The notes under the pieces were generated by a model. That model did not search any database. It saw only the letters and a program-made list of their open reading frames with translations, and was not told the DNA's origin. Both the position numbers and the translations under genes were made by a program. This document shows, one piece after another, positions 6,771 through 12,980 of a stretch of 23,695 nt of DNA (within the stretch, counting starts at the first letter, position 1; each line of letters begins with the position of its first letter). Source of the stretch: a virus; the IMG/VR virus record IMGVR_UViG_3300032323_001175, positions 1 through 23,695 of that record; one strand, written 5' to 3'.

Positions 6771-7246
6771 GTGACGAAAAACTGGTGAAGATGGCACGAC
6801 TTGCTCAGCGTGATGACCGCATGGCCACAGGTGCGCTGTATGGTGATCTTGCCGACCGCATCGAAGCCCTGACCGCCGAGCGTGACGAGCATTGGAAGTC
6901 GTTTGTGCATTGGCGGAAAGAAGCTGACGCCCTGACCGAGCAACTCGAAGCCGCCCGTGCTGACGCCAAGGAGGCCGAGGCTTATGCGGAGGAGTTGGCG
7001 GGGGATCAGGTTGATCTGTGCAGCCAACTTATTGCCGCAGAAGCCAAGCTGGCGAAGGCGGTAAGTTTGACTGTTAGAGCCGACAACTTGCGAGAAGCCT
7101 ACCACGCACTGCCTAACGATCATAACCGCATCGGGGACAAGAGATCGCGCAAGGGCCATGCGCGTGAAGCGTGGCTGCGTGCCTTTAGAAAAGCAGCGAA
7201 AACATCACGCGCCATCATCGCAGAGATTGAAGGAGAGAAAGGATGA
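6767..7246 (+). CDS. coiled-coil phage protein (159 aa)
   Basis: ATG 6767 follows GAGAAGGG and overlaps the previous TGA. Residues about 22-105 are Glu/Ala/Leu-rich with heptad-like spacing (RIEALTAERDEHW, then LTEQLEAARADAKEAEAYAEEL), which predicts a long coiled coil. A basic C-terminal part (DKRSRKGHAREAWLRAFRKA) follows. The layout resembles Ea22-like or Ead-like phage early proteins of unknown function. The ending IEGEKG echoes the KGEKG end of the preceding gene; both stretches encode the GGAGAGAAAGG ribosome site of the next gene. Confidence 0.7.
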   Translation: MSDEKLVKMARLAQRDDRMATGALYGDLADRIEALTAERDEHWKSFVHWRKEADALTEQLEAARADAKEAEAYAEELAGDQVDLCSQLIAAEAKLAKAVSLTVRADNLREAYHALPNDHNRIGDKRSRKGHAREAWLRAFRKAAKTSRAIIAEIEGEKG

Positions 7247-7443
7247 GTGCCTTGACCACCTTCGACCGAGAGATACTGAGAGAGATCGCCGATCCGGGTT
7301 CTGTCAGTGGCCTGAGTTGGGGCGCTGCGATGGGCGTGTCCCTTGAGTGGCTGCAGGGGCAAGGCTACGTCACCAGAGGGCCTTTCCCGCAGGTCACAGA
7401 CAAGGGCCGAGAAGCGTTGGCTGAGGAGGCACCCAATGACTGA
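7243..7443 (+). CDS. small winged-helix-like protein (66 aa)
   Basis: ATG 7243 overlaps TGA 7244-7246 after a strong GGAGAGAAAGG. The pattern DREILREIADPG, AMGVSLEWLQGQGYVTRG and FPQVTDKGREAL resembles a compact winged helix (helix, recognition helix, wing, then the TDKGREAL helix start common in such folds). This suggests a DNA-binding or protein-interaction role, by inference from the pattern only. It overlaps the next gene by 8 bases. Confidence 0.6.
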   Translation: MSALTTFDREILREIADPGSVSGLSWGAAMGVSLEWLQGQGYVTRGPFPQVTDKGREALAEEAPND

Positions 7444-7627
7444 TCTAGACAACCGCATGCACTTCCGCTGCGGTGACTGCGAAACCAACTTCAGCACCCC
7501 CGATGCGGTCTTCCCGATGGACGTGAAGAAGCTGAGCAAGCTGGTCCGCGAAACCAAATGCCCAACATGCGGTGCCGGGTCGAAGCGGCTGTATCTGCGG
7601 GCGAATGTGAAGGAGGAGAAGCCATGA
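7436..7627 (+). CDS. zinc-ribbon-like small protein (63 aa)
   Basis: I choose ATG 7436, which has GAGGAGG just upstream; an in-frame start at 7343 would run through the previous gene. Cys pairs CGDC (12-15) and CPTC (42-45) are separated by 26 residues with a helical insert (MDVKKLSKLVRETK). This is the third Cys-pair protein within 1.4 kb. Function unknown. Confidence 0.65.
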   Translation: MTDLDNRMHFRCGDCETNFSTPDAVFPMDVKKLSKLVRETKCPTCGAGSKRLYLRANVKEEKP

Positions 7628-7803
7628 CCCTGAAAGTCATACCCGGCGCGGGCCAGAGGGCCGAGGACCTAACAGGCGAAATGGCCCAACGCATCAAAGA
7701 GGTGATCTATGAATACGGCGGGCGGCTGCCGCTGGCCGCTGCCATTGGGGTGCTAACTATGGTGCAGCATGAATTGATGGCGGACGACGACGATGCCCCG
7801 TGA
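7624..7803 (+). CDS. small hypothetical protein (59 aa)
   Basis: ATG 7624 overlaps the preceding TGA and follows GAAGGAGAAGCC, a strong ribosome site. The product is mostly helical (EMAQRIKEVIYEYGGRLPLA, then IGVLTMVQHELMA) with an acidic end (DDDDAP). The hydrophobic stretch LPLAAAIGVLTMV is short and interrupted, so I do not call it a membrane span. Family not recognised. Confidence 0.6.
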   Translation: MTLKVIPGAGQRAEDLTGEMAQRIKEVIYEYGGRLPLAAAIGVLTMVQHELMADDDDAP

Positions 7804-7981
7804 AGTCAGCAACAGCCCCGGAGCGAGAGCGTTGAGGTTGGCGGGCTACGTCAAGTTGCCTGCGTGGTGGGTCACGCAGGAGCAGTTAGAGTTGATAGAG
7901 TATATGGCTAAACAAAACAAAGCCGAGATAGACGCAATAAAGGAGAGAGCGAATGCGCCTTGGATCAAAAAGGATTACTAG
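7793..7981 (+). CDS. small hypothetical protein (62 aa)
   Basis: ATG 7793 lies 11 bases inside the preceding gene with only a weak upstream site. The sequence is nevertheless protein-like: ALRLAGYVKLPAWWVTQEQL followed by ELIEYMAKQNKAEIDAIKER. I recall similar Trp-Trp-Val-Thr short phage proteins, but with no known function. Its last 29 bases overlap the following gene in another frame. Confidence 0.55.
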   Translation: MPREVSNSPGARALRLAGYVKLPAWWVTQEQLELIEYMAKQNKAEIDAIKERANAPWIKKDY

Positions 7982-8261
7982 AGACATGCTGGAGGCGGCA
8001 CTGGCCAAGCAGTGGGACCCGACCACCACGGCACGGCATTATGGAATGCACCGGACATCTATCACGGCGGCATGTGAGCGGTTCGGTATCGTGCTTCCCA
8101 TGCACAAGTTCTCCCCACAGGCGGTGTCGAGGCGCAGCCCTGAGTGGAAAGAAGCCGTTGACGCCATGACCCTCCAACCCAAGGGGAACCCGATCTGGTC
8201 GTGCAGCCCGGCGGCGATAGAAAAAGCACTTGCAAAGATGAAGGAGAAAAGCGGTGTTTAA
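7953..8261 (+). CDS. putative helix-turn-helix protein (102 aa)
   Basis: ATG 7953 sits 7 bases after AAAGGAGAG, a strong site that outweighs the 29-base overlap with the previous gene. Residues 11-42 (MLEAALAKQWDPTTTARHYG, then MHRTSITAACERFGI) fit a helix-turn-helix of the homeodomain-like type, in which TTTARHYGMHRTSI would hold the turn and recognition helix. The rest has a basic segment and ends AIEKALAKMKEKSGV. A DNA-binding regulator is plausible. Its AAGGAGAAAAG tail also supplies the ribosome site of the next gene. Confidence 0.65.
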   Translation: MRLGSKRITRDMLEAALAKQWDPTTTARHYGMHRTSITAACERFGIVLPMHKFSPQAVSRRSPEWKEAVDAMTLQPKGNPIWSCSPAAIEKALAKMKEKSGV

Positions 8262-8718
8262 TATGTCCTTGGAGGAAGCGGACGTGTGGAACTATCTGGT
8301 GAAGAATAAGACGGCCACGGCAGCCGAGGTGGTTAAGCACTGCGATGTATCCATCGAGTTCGCGCAACACTGTATCGACCGGATCGGCACGCCGAGAGAG
8401 GTGTTTGAGAGAGAAGCCATGCAGGCCAAGCCCACCCGGGTGCAGACCTTGGAGACGGCGATCAATCTGACGGCAGGGGATCGGGACAAGGCATACGGAC
8501 CCCCGCATCGCAATCTGTCGGACTGCGCTCTACTGTGGGACGCCTATCTGGCTATCCGCAACGGGGCACAAATCGACGCCGAGGCTGTGGCATGGATGAA
8601 CGTGCTGCAGAAGATCGCGCGCTCTGCGCAACCGGGCTACCACCCGGACAACTACACTGACGCCGCGGCCTACTCAGCCATTGCTGGTGAGTGCCGTCAA
8701 ATTGAAATCGAAGAATAA
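8254..8718 (+). CDS. DUF6378-like phage protein with N-terminal winged-helix-like segment
   Basis: GTG 8254 is preferred because GGAG (8243-8246) lies 7 bases upstream; ATG 8263 is 16 bases away. Residues 6-50 form an HTH/winged-helix-like unit (VWNYLVKNKTATAAEVVKHC). Residues 64-154 match the phage DUF6378 pattern: GDRDKAYGPP at 75-84, a LLWDAYLAI helix, MNVLQKIAR near 115-123, then PDNYTDAAAY. DUF6378 has no established activity; the all-alpha pattern with conserved acidic residues recalls MazG-like hydrolases, but that comparison is inference. The gene ends 10 bases before the start of the next. Confidence 0.7.
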   Translation: MFNMSLEEADVWNYLVKNKTATAAEVVKHCDVSIEFAQHCIDRIGTPREVFEREAMQAKPTRVQTLETAINLTAGDRDKAYGPPHRNLSDCALLWDAYLAIRNGAQIDAEAVAWMNVLQKIARSAQPGYHPDNYTDAAAYSAIAGECRQIEIEE

Positions 8719-8728
8719 GGAAATGACC

Positions 8729-9442
8729 ATGAACTACTTCACACCTGCAGACCTGAAACAGATCGAAGCCACCTATAACTACACCGCCCGCGCGGGCTTG
8801 GGCTTTGGCATCACCGAAAACAACGAGATGGTGTTCATCACCGCCCGTGACGTGGAGCGCCTCAACCTTGACGTAGGCGATGCCATTCGTGTCTGGGCCA
8901 CAGATAACTATGCCTCGCCGCACACGGCGCACTACCCCTCTCGCTGGCGTGCTGTGCGCGTCGAGGTCGTCGCTCGAGTGGGTGATAGTGTTAGGGCGAT
9001 GCCTACCACTGCGCTGGTGTATGCACCTCCGGTATACACGCCGCCCCCTGCCCCTGCGGCTGAGCAACCCGCACCCCGCGATTATAGCGCTATTGTATCG
9101 GAGTGGGACGAAGACGATGACGATGACGCGCCCGTAACTCCGCCTGCACCTGCACCGCACTCCACCGATTTCGTTGGGGTGGTAGCACAGTTCATGGCCG
9201 AGAGCCGTGCGTGGACGCCCAATGAGTTGGCCCATGCCGTCGCTAAGTTCAGCCCGCCGCTGGCTGCGCTGCCCGATCTCTTGCCGAAGGTTGCCGGTCG
9301 CCTCACGACGCTGCACAAGAACGGTGAAGCCGCCTGCGTTAAGGTCTATGCTCGGGGCGATCAGGAGCGTGCCTCTGCGATCTACTATGCCAAGAACGTG
9401 GACGTGCTTTACGACCACCTCGACACCCCGCTGGAGGAGTAA
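8729..9442 (+). CDS. putative nucleic-acid-binding protein carrying the SSB-tail peptide (237 aa)
   Basis: ATG 8729 follows AAGGAAA at suitable spacing; ATG 8723 overlaps that site. Residues 20-82 are beta-rich (GLGFGITENNEMVFITARDV, VGDAIRVWATDNY, RWRAVRVEVV) and resemble a cold-shock/OB-like barrel, which is my inference. A Pro/Ala linker (100-145) contains DYSAIVSEWD at 118-127 followed by a run of acidic residues. Nearly the same peptide ends the SSB-like protein at 15218-16120. Residues 147-237 look like a winged helix (RAWTPNELAHAVAKF). The protein may therefore bind nucleic acid and share a partner with the SSB-like protein. A degenerate GTTAG dyad lies inside the gene. Confidence 0.65.
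   Translation: MNYFTPADLKQIEATYNYTARAGLGFGITENNEMVFITARDVERLNLDVGDAIRVWATDNYASPHTAHYPSRWRAVRVEVVARVGDSVRAMPTTALVYAPPVYTPPPAPAAEQPAPRDYSAIVSEWDEDDDDDAPVTPPAPAPHSTDFVGVVAQFMAESRAWTPNELAHAVAKFSPPLAALPDLLPKVAGRLTTLHKNGEAACVKVYARGDQERASAIYYAKNVDVLYDHLDTPLEE
8990..9008 (+). repeat. degenerate GTTAG dyad
   Basis: GTTAGGG, six bases, CTACCA. GTGTTAG (8988-8994) pairs with CTACCAC (9003-9009) with one mismatch. The 8-base spacing between pentamers is kept. It lies inside a coding region and may be chance. Confidence 0.3.
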
Positions 9443-9447
9443 GAGGT

Positions 9448-10191
9448 ATGGACTTAGACACACTCCTTCGCGCGATGCCAAAGCAAGATTTGGAGTATCT
9501 GAAAGACGCGTCTGTGTTTGTCATCTCAAAAGAGATCGCAAAGGCTTCCGAAGAAGTTGGCCAAATTTGGCTTAACAATGCGCGGAGTAGCCCACATATA
9601 AATTTGCCCGCTACCGCACGGCTCCCAGCCGAGAAAGTGATCCTGCACGTAGATGGGAAAGATTTTCTAGTTTGCTGCCGCAAGCGTGAAGAGTGGGTTC
9701 TAGTAGCGGCCACGCCACATGGGGGCGTTGGGTGGAAGAATGTAGGGTCTTATATTCCCGGCGGAGAGGGGAGAGTAGACGACTCTGACTACGCCGAAAC
9801 ATCGGTTACTACTAAGGGGTCGTTCATTGTCTTGGTGGCCCACCTTTTTTCGTTGATAAACACACCAACGTACACAACCTCTCGTCCCCCCATCCGGCAG
9901 CAAAAAAGAGCTCATGCGCGTGCCTTTGGACAAAACAGCGCGGAACGAATCCGCGTTATCGCGTGGGACATAACCAAGCCGAAACTAGCTGCTGGGGAGA
10001 GCGTCGGTTCCGGTAGGCACATGCCACTGCACTACACACGCGGGCATTGGCGTAAATGTGAGGCGCACCACAACGGGGCTATAACCCACGACGACGGAGT
10101 TGTTCGTCAGTGGATTGAGGGGTTTTGGTCGGGGCACCCGGCCTATGGAACGATAAAGTCAGTCTATGCACCGACGCTAGGGGAAGCCTAA
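9448..10191 (+). CDS. unrecognised phage protein (247 aa)
   Basis: ATG 9448 follows GGAGGAGTAAGAGGT. The N-terminal half is helical (MDLDTLLRAMPKQDLEYL, ISKEIAKASEEVGQIW), and the middle has a beta-like FLVCCRKREEWVLVAATPHG stretch. The C-terminus contains MPLHYTRGHWRKCEAHH, then RQWIEGFWSGHPAYG; this His/Trp/Arg-rich ending recurs in phage proteins of unknown role, as I recall. Codon use is less GC-biased than in the flanking genes (many AAA, TTT, GCA and CCA codons), a possible sign of separate acquisition. The stop TAA overlaps the polymerase ATG. Confidence 0.7.
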   Translation: MDLDTLLRAMPKQDLEYLKDASVFVISKEIAKASEEVGQIWLNNARSSPHINLPATARLPAEKVILHVDGKDFLVCCRKREEWVLVAATPHGGVGWKNVGSYIPGGEGRVDDSDYAETSVTTKGSFIVLVAHLFSLINTPTYTTSRPPIRQQKRAHARAFGQNSAERIRVIAWDITKPKLAAGESVGSGRHMPLHYTRGHWRKCEAHHNGAITHDDGVVRQWIEGFWSGHPAYGTIKSVYAPTLGEA

Positions 10192-12026
10192 TGGATATCA
10201 TCACACTGGACTTCGAGACCTACTACGACAAGGACTACTCGCTGTCTAAGATCACCACGGAGGAGTATATCCGTGACCCCCGGTTCCAAGTCATTGGGGT
10301 CGGGGTGAAGGTCAACGACGGCAAGACCGAGTGGTTCACCGGGACGCACGGTAAGATCAAGGAGTTCTTGGCCCAGTATGACTGGGCCAACTCCGCGGTG
10401 TTGGCACACAATATGATGTTCGACGGTGCGATCATGTCGTGGCGGTTCGGCATTCGTCCGAAGGTGCTGTTCGACACACTGTGCATGGCCCGTGCGATCC
10501 ACGGCGTAGAGAAGAGCGCCAGCCTCAAGGCCCTCGCCGAAAACTACGCGGTAGGGGAGAAGGGCACCGAGGTGCTAGACGCCAAGGGTAAACGGCGTGG
10601 TGACTTCGAGCCGGAGGAGCTGTCGGCCTATGGGCGCTACTGTGTCAATGACGTAGACCTGACCTACGACATCTTCAACATCATGATGTCCCGTGGGTTC
10701 CCGAAGTCTGAACTCAAGCTGATTGATCTGACGCTGCGTATGTTCACTGAGCCGACGCTGGAGTTGGATAGGGAGCGGCTGGAGGCGCACCTGCAGAAAA
10801 CGCAGGTGATGAAGGAAGACCTACTCAAGTCCGCGGGCGTCGAGGACAAGGCCGACCTCATGTCGAACCCGAAGTTTGCCGCGCTGCTCGGTAAGTTCGG
10901 TGTCCCGTGCCCCATGAAGATCAGCCCCACCACAGGCAACATGACCTACGCGCTGGCTAAGAGCGATCAGGGTATGAAAGACCTGCTGGAAGATGACGAT
11001 CCGCATGTGCAGGCGCTGGCTGCTGCACGGCTAGGGGTGAAGTCTACGCTCGAGGAGACACGCACACAGCGGTTCATCGACATCTCTGGGCGTGGCATGC
11101 TGCCTGTCCCGGTGCGTTACTACGCGGCGCATACCGGGCGCTGGGGTGGGGACGACAAGATCAACCTGCAGAACCTCCCTAGTCGGGGGCCTAACGCCAA
11201 GGCGCTCAAGAAGTGCATCGTTGCACCCGAGGGCTACAGCATCGTCGAGTCCGACTCGTCACAGATCGAAGCGCGCATGCTGGCGTGGCTGGCTGGGCAG
11301 GACGACGTGGTAGAGACATTTGCGTCTAGGGGTGACGTGTACAAGAAGATGGCCTCGGCGATCTACAACGTGGACGAGGCTGACGTGACCAAGGACCAGC
11401 GGTTCGTGGGCAAGACCACGGTGCTGGGTGCGGGCTATGGCATGGGCGGCGAGAAGTTCCAGCTGGCGCTCAAGAACTCTGGTGTGGAGATCACGAAGGC
11501 GGAGGCCGCTAAGATCATCGGCATCTACCGCGAGACTAACGACATGATCTCGAACATGTGGAAACAGGCTGGCACCATGCTGCGCTACATGGTGCGTGGT
11601 GATGTTATGCCGTTCGGTAAGGACGGGGTGCTTGGGGTCAACACATATGAACCCGGCATCGTGCTGCCCAATGGTCTGCTGATTCGCTACGACGAGCTGC
11701 AAGAGGCCGAGAACGAGAAGGGCGGCACCGAGTATTCTTACAAAACCCGCATCGGGCGCACCCGCATCTATGGCGGGAAGGTCGTCGAGAACGTCACACA
11801 GGCGCTCGCGAGGCTTATCATCGGCGAGCAGATGTTGCGAATTAGTAAGAAATACAGAGTTGTGTTGACTGTGCACGATAGCATCGTATGCTGTGTGCCT
11901 GACGACGAAGCCGAAGCCTGCAAGGCCTACGTCGAGGAGTGTATGCGCTGGGTGCCCGCATGGGCCGAGGGCTTACCCGTGGACTGCGAAGCCGGGGTCG
12001 GCAAGAATTATGGAGAGACGGAGTGA
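10191..12026 (+). CDS. polA: family A DNA polymerase with 3'-5' exonuclease domain
   Basis: The 611-residue product has a DnaQ-like exonuclease (ExoI DFE with Asp7 and Glu9; ExoII NMMFD with Asn74 and Asp78; ExoIII YCVND with Tyr150 and Asp154) and a Pol I-type polymerase. Motif A is ESDSSQIEAR (Asp355), motif B runs from Arg404 through Lys408 to Tyr416 (RFVGKTTVLGAGYG), and motif C is VHDS (Asp563). There is no 5'-3' exonuclease domain, as usual for phage forms. The residue equivalent to E. coli Phe762 is Leu412, a variant studied in marine viral surveys. ATG 10191 overlaps the previous TAA; an in-frame ATG at 10125 lies in the preceding gene. It is very likely the replicative polymerase of this phage. 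Confidence 0.95.
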   Translation: MDIITLDFETYYDKDYSLSKITTEEYIRDPRFQVIGVGVKVNDGKTEWFTGTHGKIKEFLAQYDWANSAVLAHNMMFDGAIMSWRFGIRPKVLFDTLCMARAIHGVEKSASLKALAENYAVGEKGTEVLDAKGKRRGDFEPEELSAYGRYCVNDVDLTYDIFNIMMSRGFPKSELKLIDLTLRMFTEPTLELDRERLEAHLQKTQVMKEDLLKSAGVEDKADLMSNPKFAALLGKFGVPCPMKISPTTGNMTYALAKSDQGMKDLLEDDDPHVQALAAARLGVKSTLEETRTQRFIDISGRGMLPVPVRYYAAHTGRWGGDDKINLQNLPSRGPNAKALKKCIVAPEGYSIVESDSSQIEARMLAWLAGQDDVVETFASRGDVYKKMASAIYNVDEADVTKDQRFVGKTTVLGAGYGMGGEKFQLALKNSGVEITKAEAAKIIGIYRETNDMISNMWKQAGTMLRYMVRGDVMPFGKDGVLGVNTYEPGIVLPNGLLIRYDELQEAENEKGGTEYSYKTRIGRTRIYGGKVVENVTQALARLIIGEQMLRISKKYRVVLTVHDSIVCCVPDDEAEACKAYVEECMRWVPAWAEGLPVDCEAGVGKNYGETE

Positions 12027-12688
12027 GCAAAGCAGGGGCATGGTCGTTCAGCAAGATTAAGAACTTCGAGACTTGTCCGAAGCAGTTCTACCACGTCACC
12101 GTGCTGAACGAGTTTCCCTTCAAGGACACCGAGGCGACCCTGTACGGGAAGTCTTTCCATACTGCGTGCGAAGAGTTCATCCGTGACGGCAAACCTCTGC
12201 CGCCGCAGTTCTCGTTCATGGAAGAGACCATGCAGAAGCTGGCTGCCATGCCGGGACAGAAGCACTGCGAACTCAAGATGGGCCTGACCGCTGATCTTGA
12301 GCCGTGCGGCTTCTTCGATAAGAACGTGTGGTTCCGCGGCGTCGCCGACCTGCTGATTATCGACGGCGATAAGGCTCGTGTCGTGGACTACAAGACGGGC
12401 AAGAGTGCGAAGTATGCCGACGTCGGACAGTTGCAGTTGATGGCACTGTCGGTGTTCAAACACTTCCCGCAGGTCAAGAAGGTGAAGGGCGCGTTGCTCT
12501 TCACCATCGCCAACGACATCGTGAAGCAGGACTACTCGGTGACTGACGAGGGTGTGCTGTGGAAACCGTGGGTGATGAAGTACGCGGCACTGGAGAAGGC
12601 CCACGAGACAAACGTGTGGAATCCTCGACCTTCTGGGCTATGCCGAAAGCACTGCCCTGTGGTAGAATGCGCCCATAACGGGGGTTGA
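12023..12688 (+). CDS. RecB/Cas4-like PD-(D/E)XK nuclease with four Cys residues
   Basis: GTG 12023 overlaps the polymerase TGA and follows GGAGAGACGGA; the longer frame from 11939 lies inside the polymerase. The 221-residue product has His46 in YGKSFHTACE, Asp109 in RGVADLLII, the core VVDYKTGK with Asp122 and Lys124, and Gln136 in QLQLM, as in RecB-type nucleases. Cys18 in the N-terminal FETCPKQF and a C-terminal trio (Cys207, Cys211, Cys216) resemble the Fe-S staple of Cas4 and AddB, though the C-x3-C-x4-C spacing differs. It probably processes DNA ends in recombination-dependent replication and is coupled to the polymerase. It is not a CRISPR Cas4: no other cas genes are present. Confidence 0.85.
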   Translation: MSKAGAWSFSKIKNFETCPKQFYHVTVLNEFPFKDTEATLYGKSFHTACEEFIRDGKPLPPQFSFMEETMQKLAAMPGQKHCELKMGLTADLEPCGFFDKNVWFRGVADLLIIDGDKARVVDYKTGKSAKYADVGQLQLMALSVFKHFPQVKKVKGALLFTIANDIVKQDYSVTDEGVLWKPWVMKYAALEKAHETNVWNPRPSGLCRKHCPVVECAHNGG

Positions 12689-12693
12689 TTGCC

Positions 12694-12951
12694 ATGCCAT
12701 ACACGAAGTCGCCTAGACCTTATAAGCACGAATACCAGAAGCAGAAAGAGCGTGGGGAACATGAGCGCCGCATGGAGCGGCAGCGCGCTCGGCGTGCCTT
12801 GGACAAGAAGGGCGTCGACCGCACAGGCAAGGACGTGAGCCACAAGAAGGCTCTAGCCAAAGGCGGGAGCAACGCCGACGGCTACAAACTGGAGTCGCCA
12901 TCGAAGAACCGGAGCCGGAACGGTCATAAGCCCGGCGAGAAAAAGAGTTAG
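12694..12951 (+). CDS. small basic HNH-like protein (85 aa)
   Basis: ATG 12694 lies 9 bases after a GGGGG tract; a TTG at 12685 is an alternative. The protein is strongly basic. Residues about 45-80 read GKDVSHKKALAKGGSN, then SPSKNRSRNGHKPG. The DxxH, Lys-Gly-Gly-Ser-Asn and Asn...His pattern resembles an HNH core (His, Asn, His), but the usual zinc-binding Cys pairs are absent. It may be a minimal or degenerate HNH nuclease, or simply a DNA-binding protein. The stop codon (TAG 12949-12951) lies inside a GTTAGGC dyad. Confidence 0.65.
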   Translation: MPYTKSPRPYKHEYQKQKERGEHERRMERQRARRALDKKGVDRTGKDVSHKKALAKGGSNADGYKLESPSKNRSRNGHKPGEKKS

Positions 12952-12965
12952 GCACAAGCCTAACA
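12947..12965 (+). repeat. GTTAGGC dyad, copy 4 (perfect hairpin)
   Basis: GTTAGGC-ACAA-GCCTAAC is a perfect 7-base inverted repeat with a 4-base loop, followed by A to give CTAACA. It spans the stop codon of the HNH-like gene and the 29-base gap before the helicase, 15 bases upstream of ATG 12981 and just before the CGGAGA ribosome site. No T tract follows, so it is not a typical terminator. Confidence 0.75.
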
Positions 12966-12980
12966 CCTCGGAGAACAAAC

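Noticed and set aside
8552-9481. A 309-codon open frame on the minus strand
   Set aside because: It is opposite the 8254 and 8729 genes. Its composition (Arg/Val/His-rich) is typical of the antisense of GC-rich coding DNA.
12023-12688. CRISPR-associated Cas4
   Set aside because: No CRISPR repeats or other cas genes are visible; a phage RecB-like nuclease next to a polymerase explains the motifs better.
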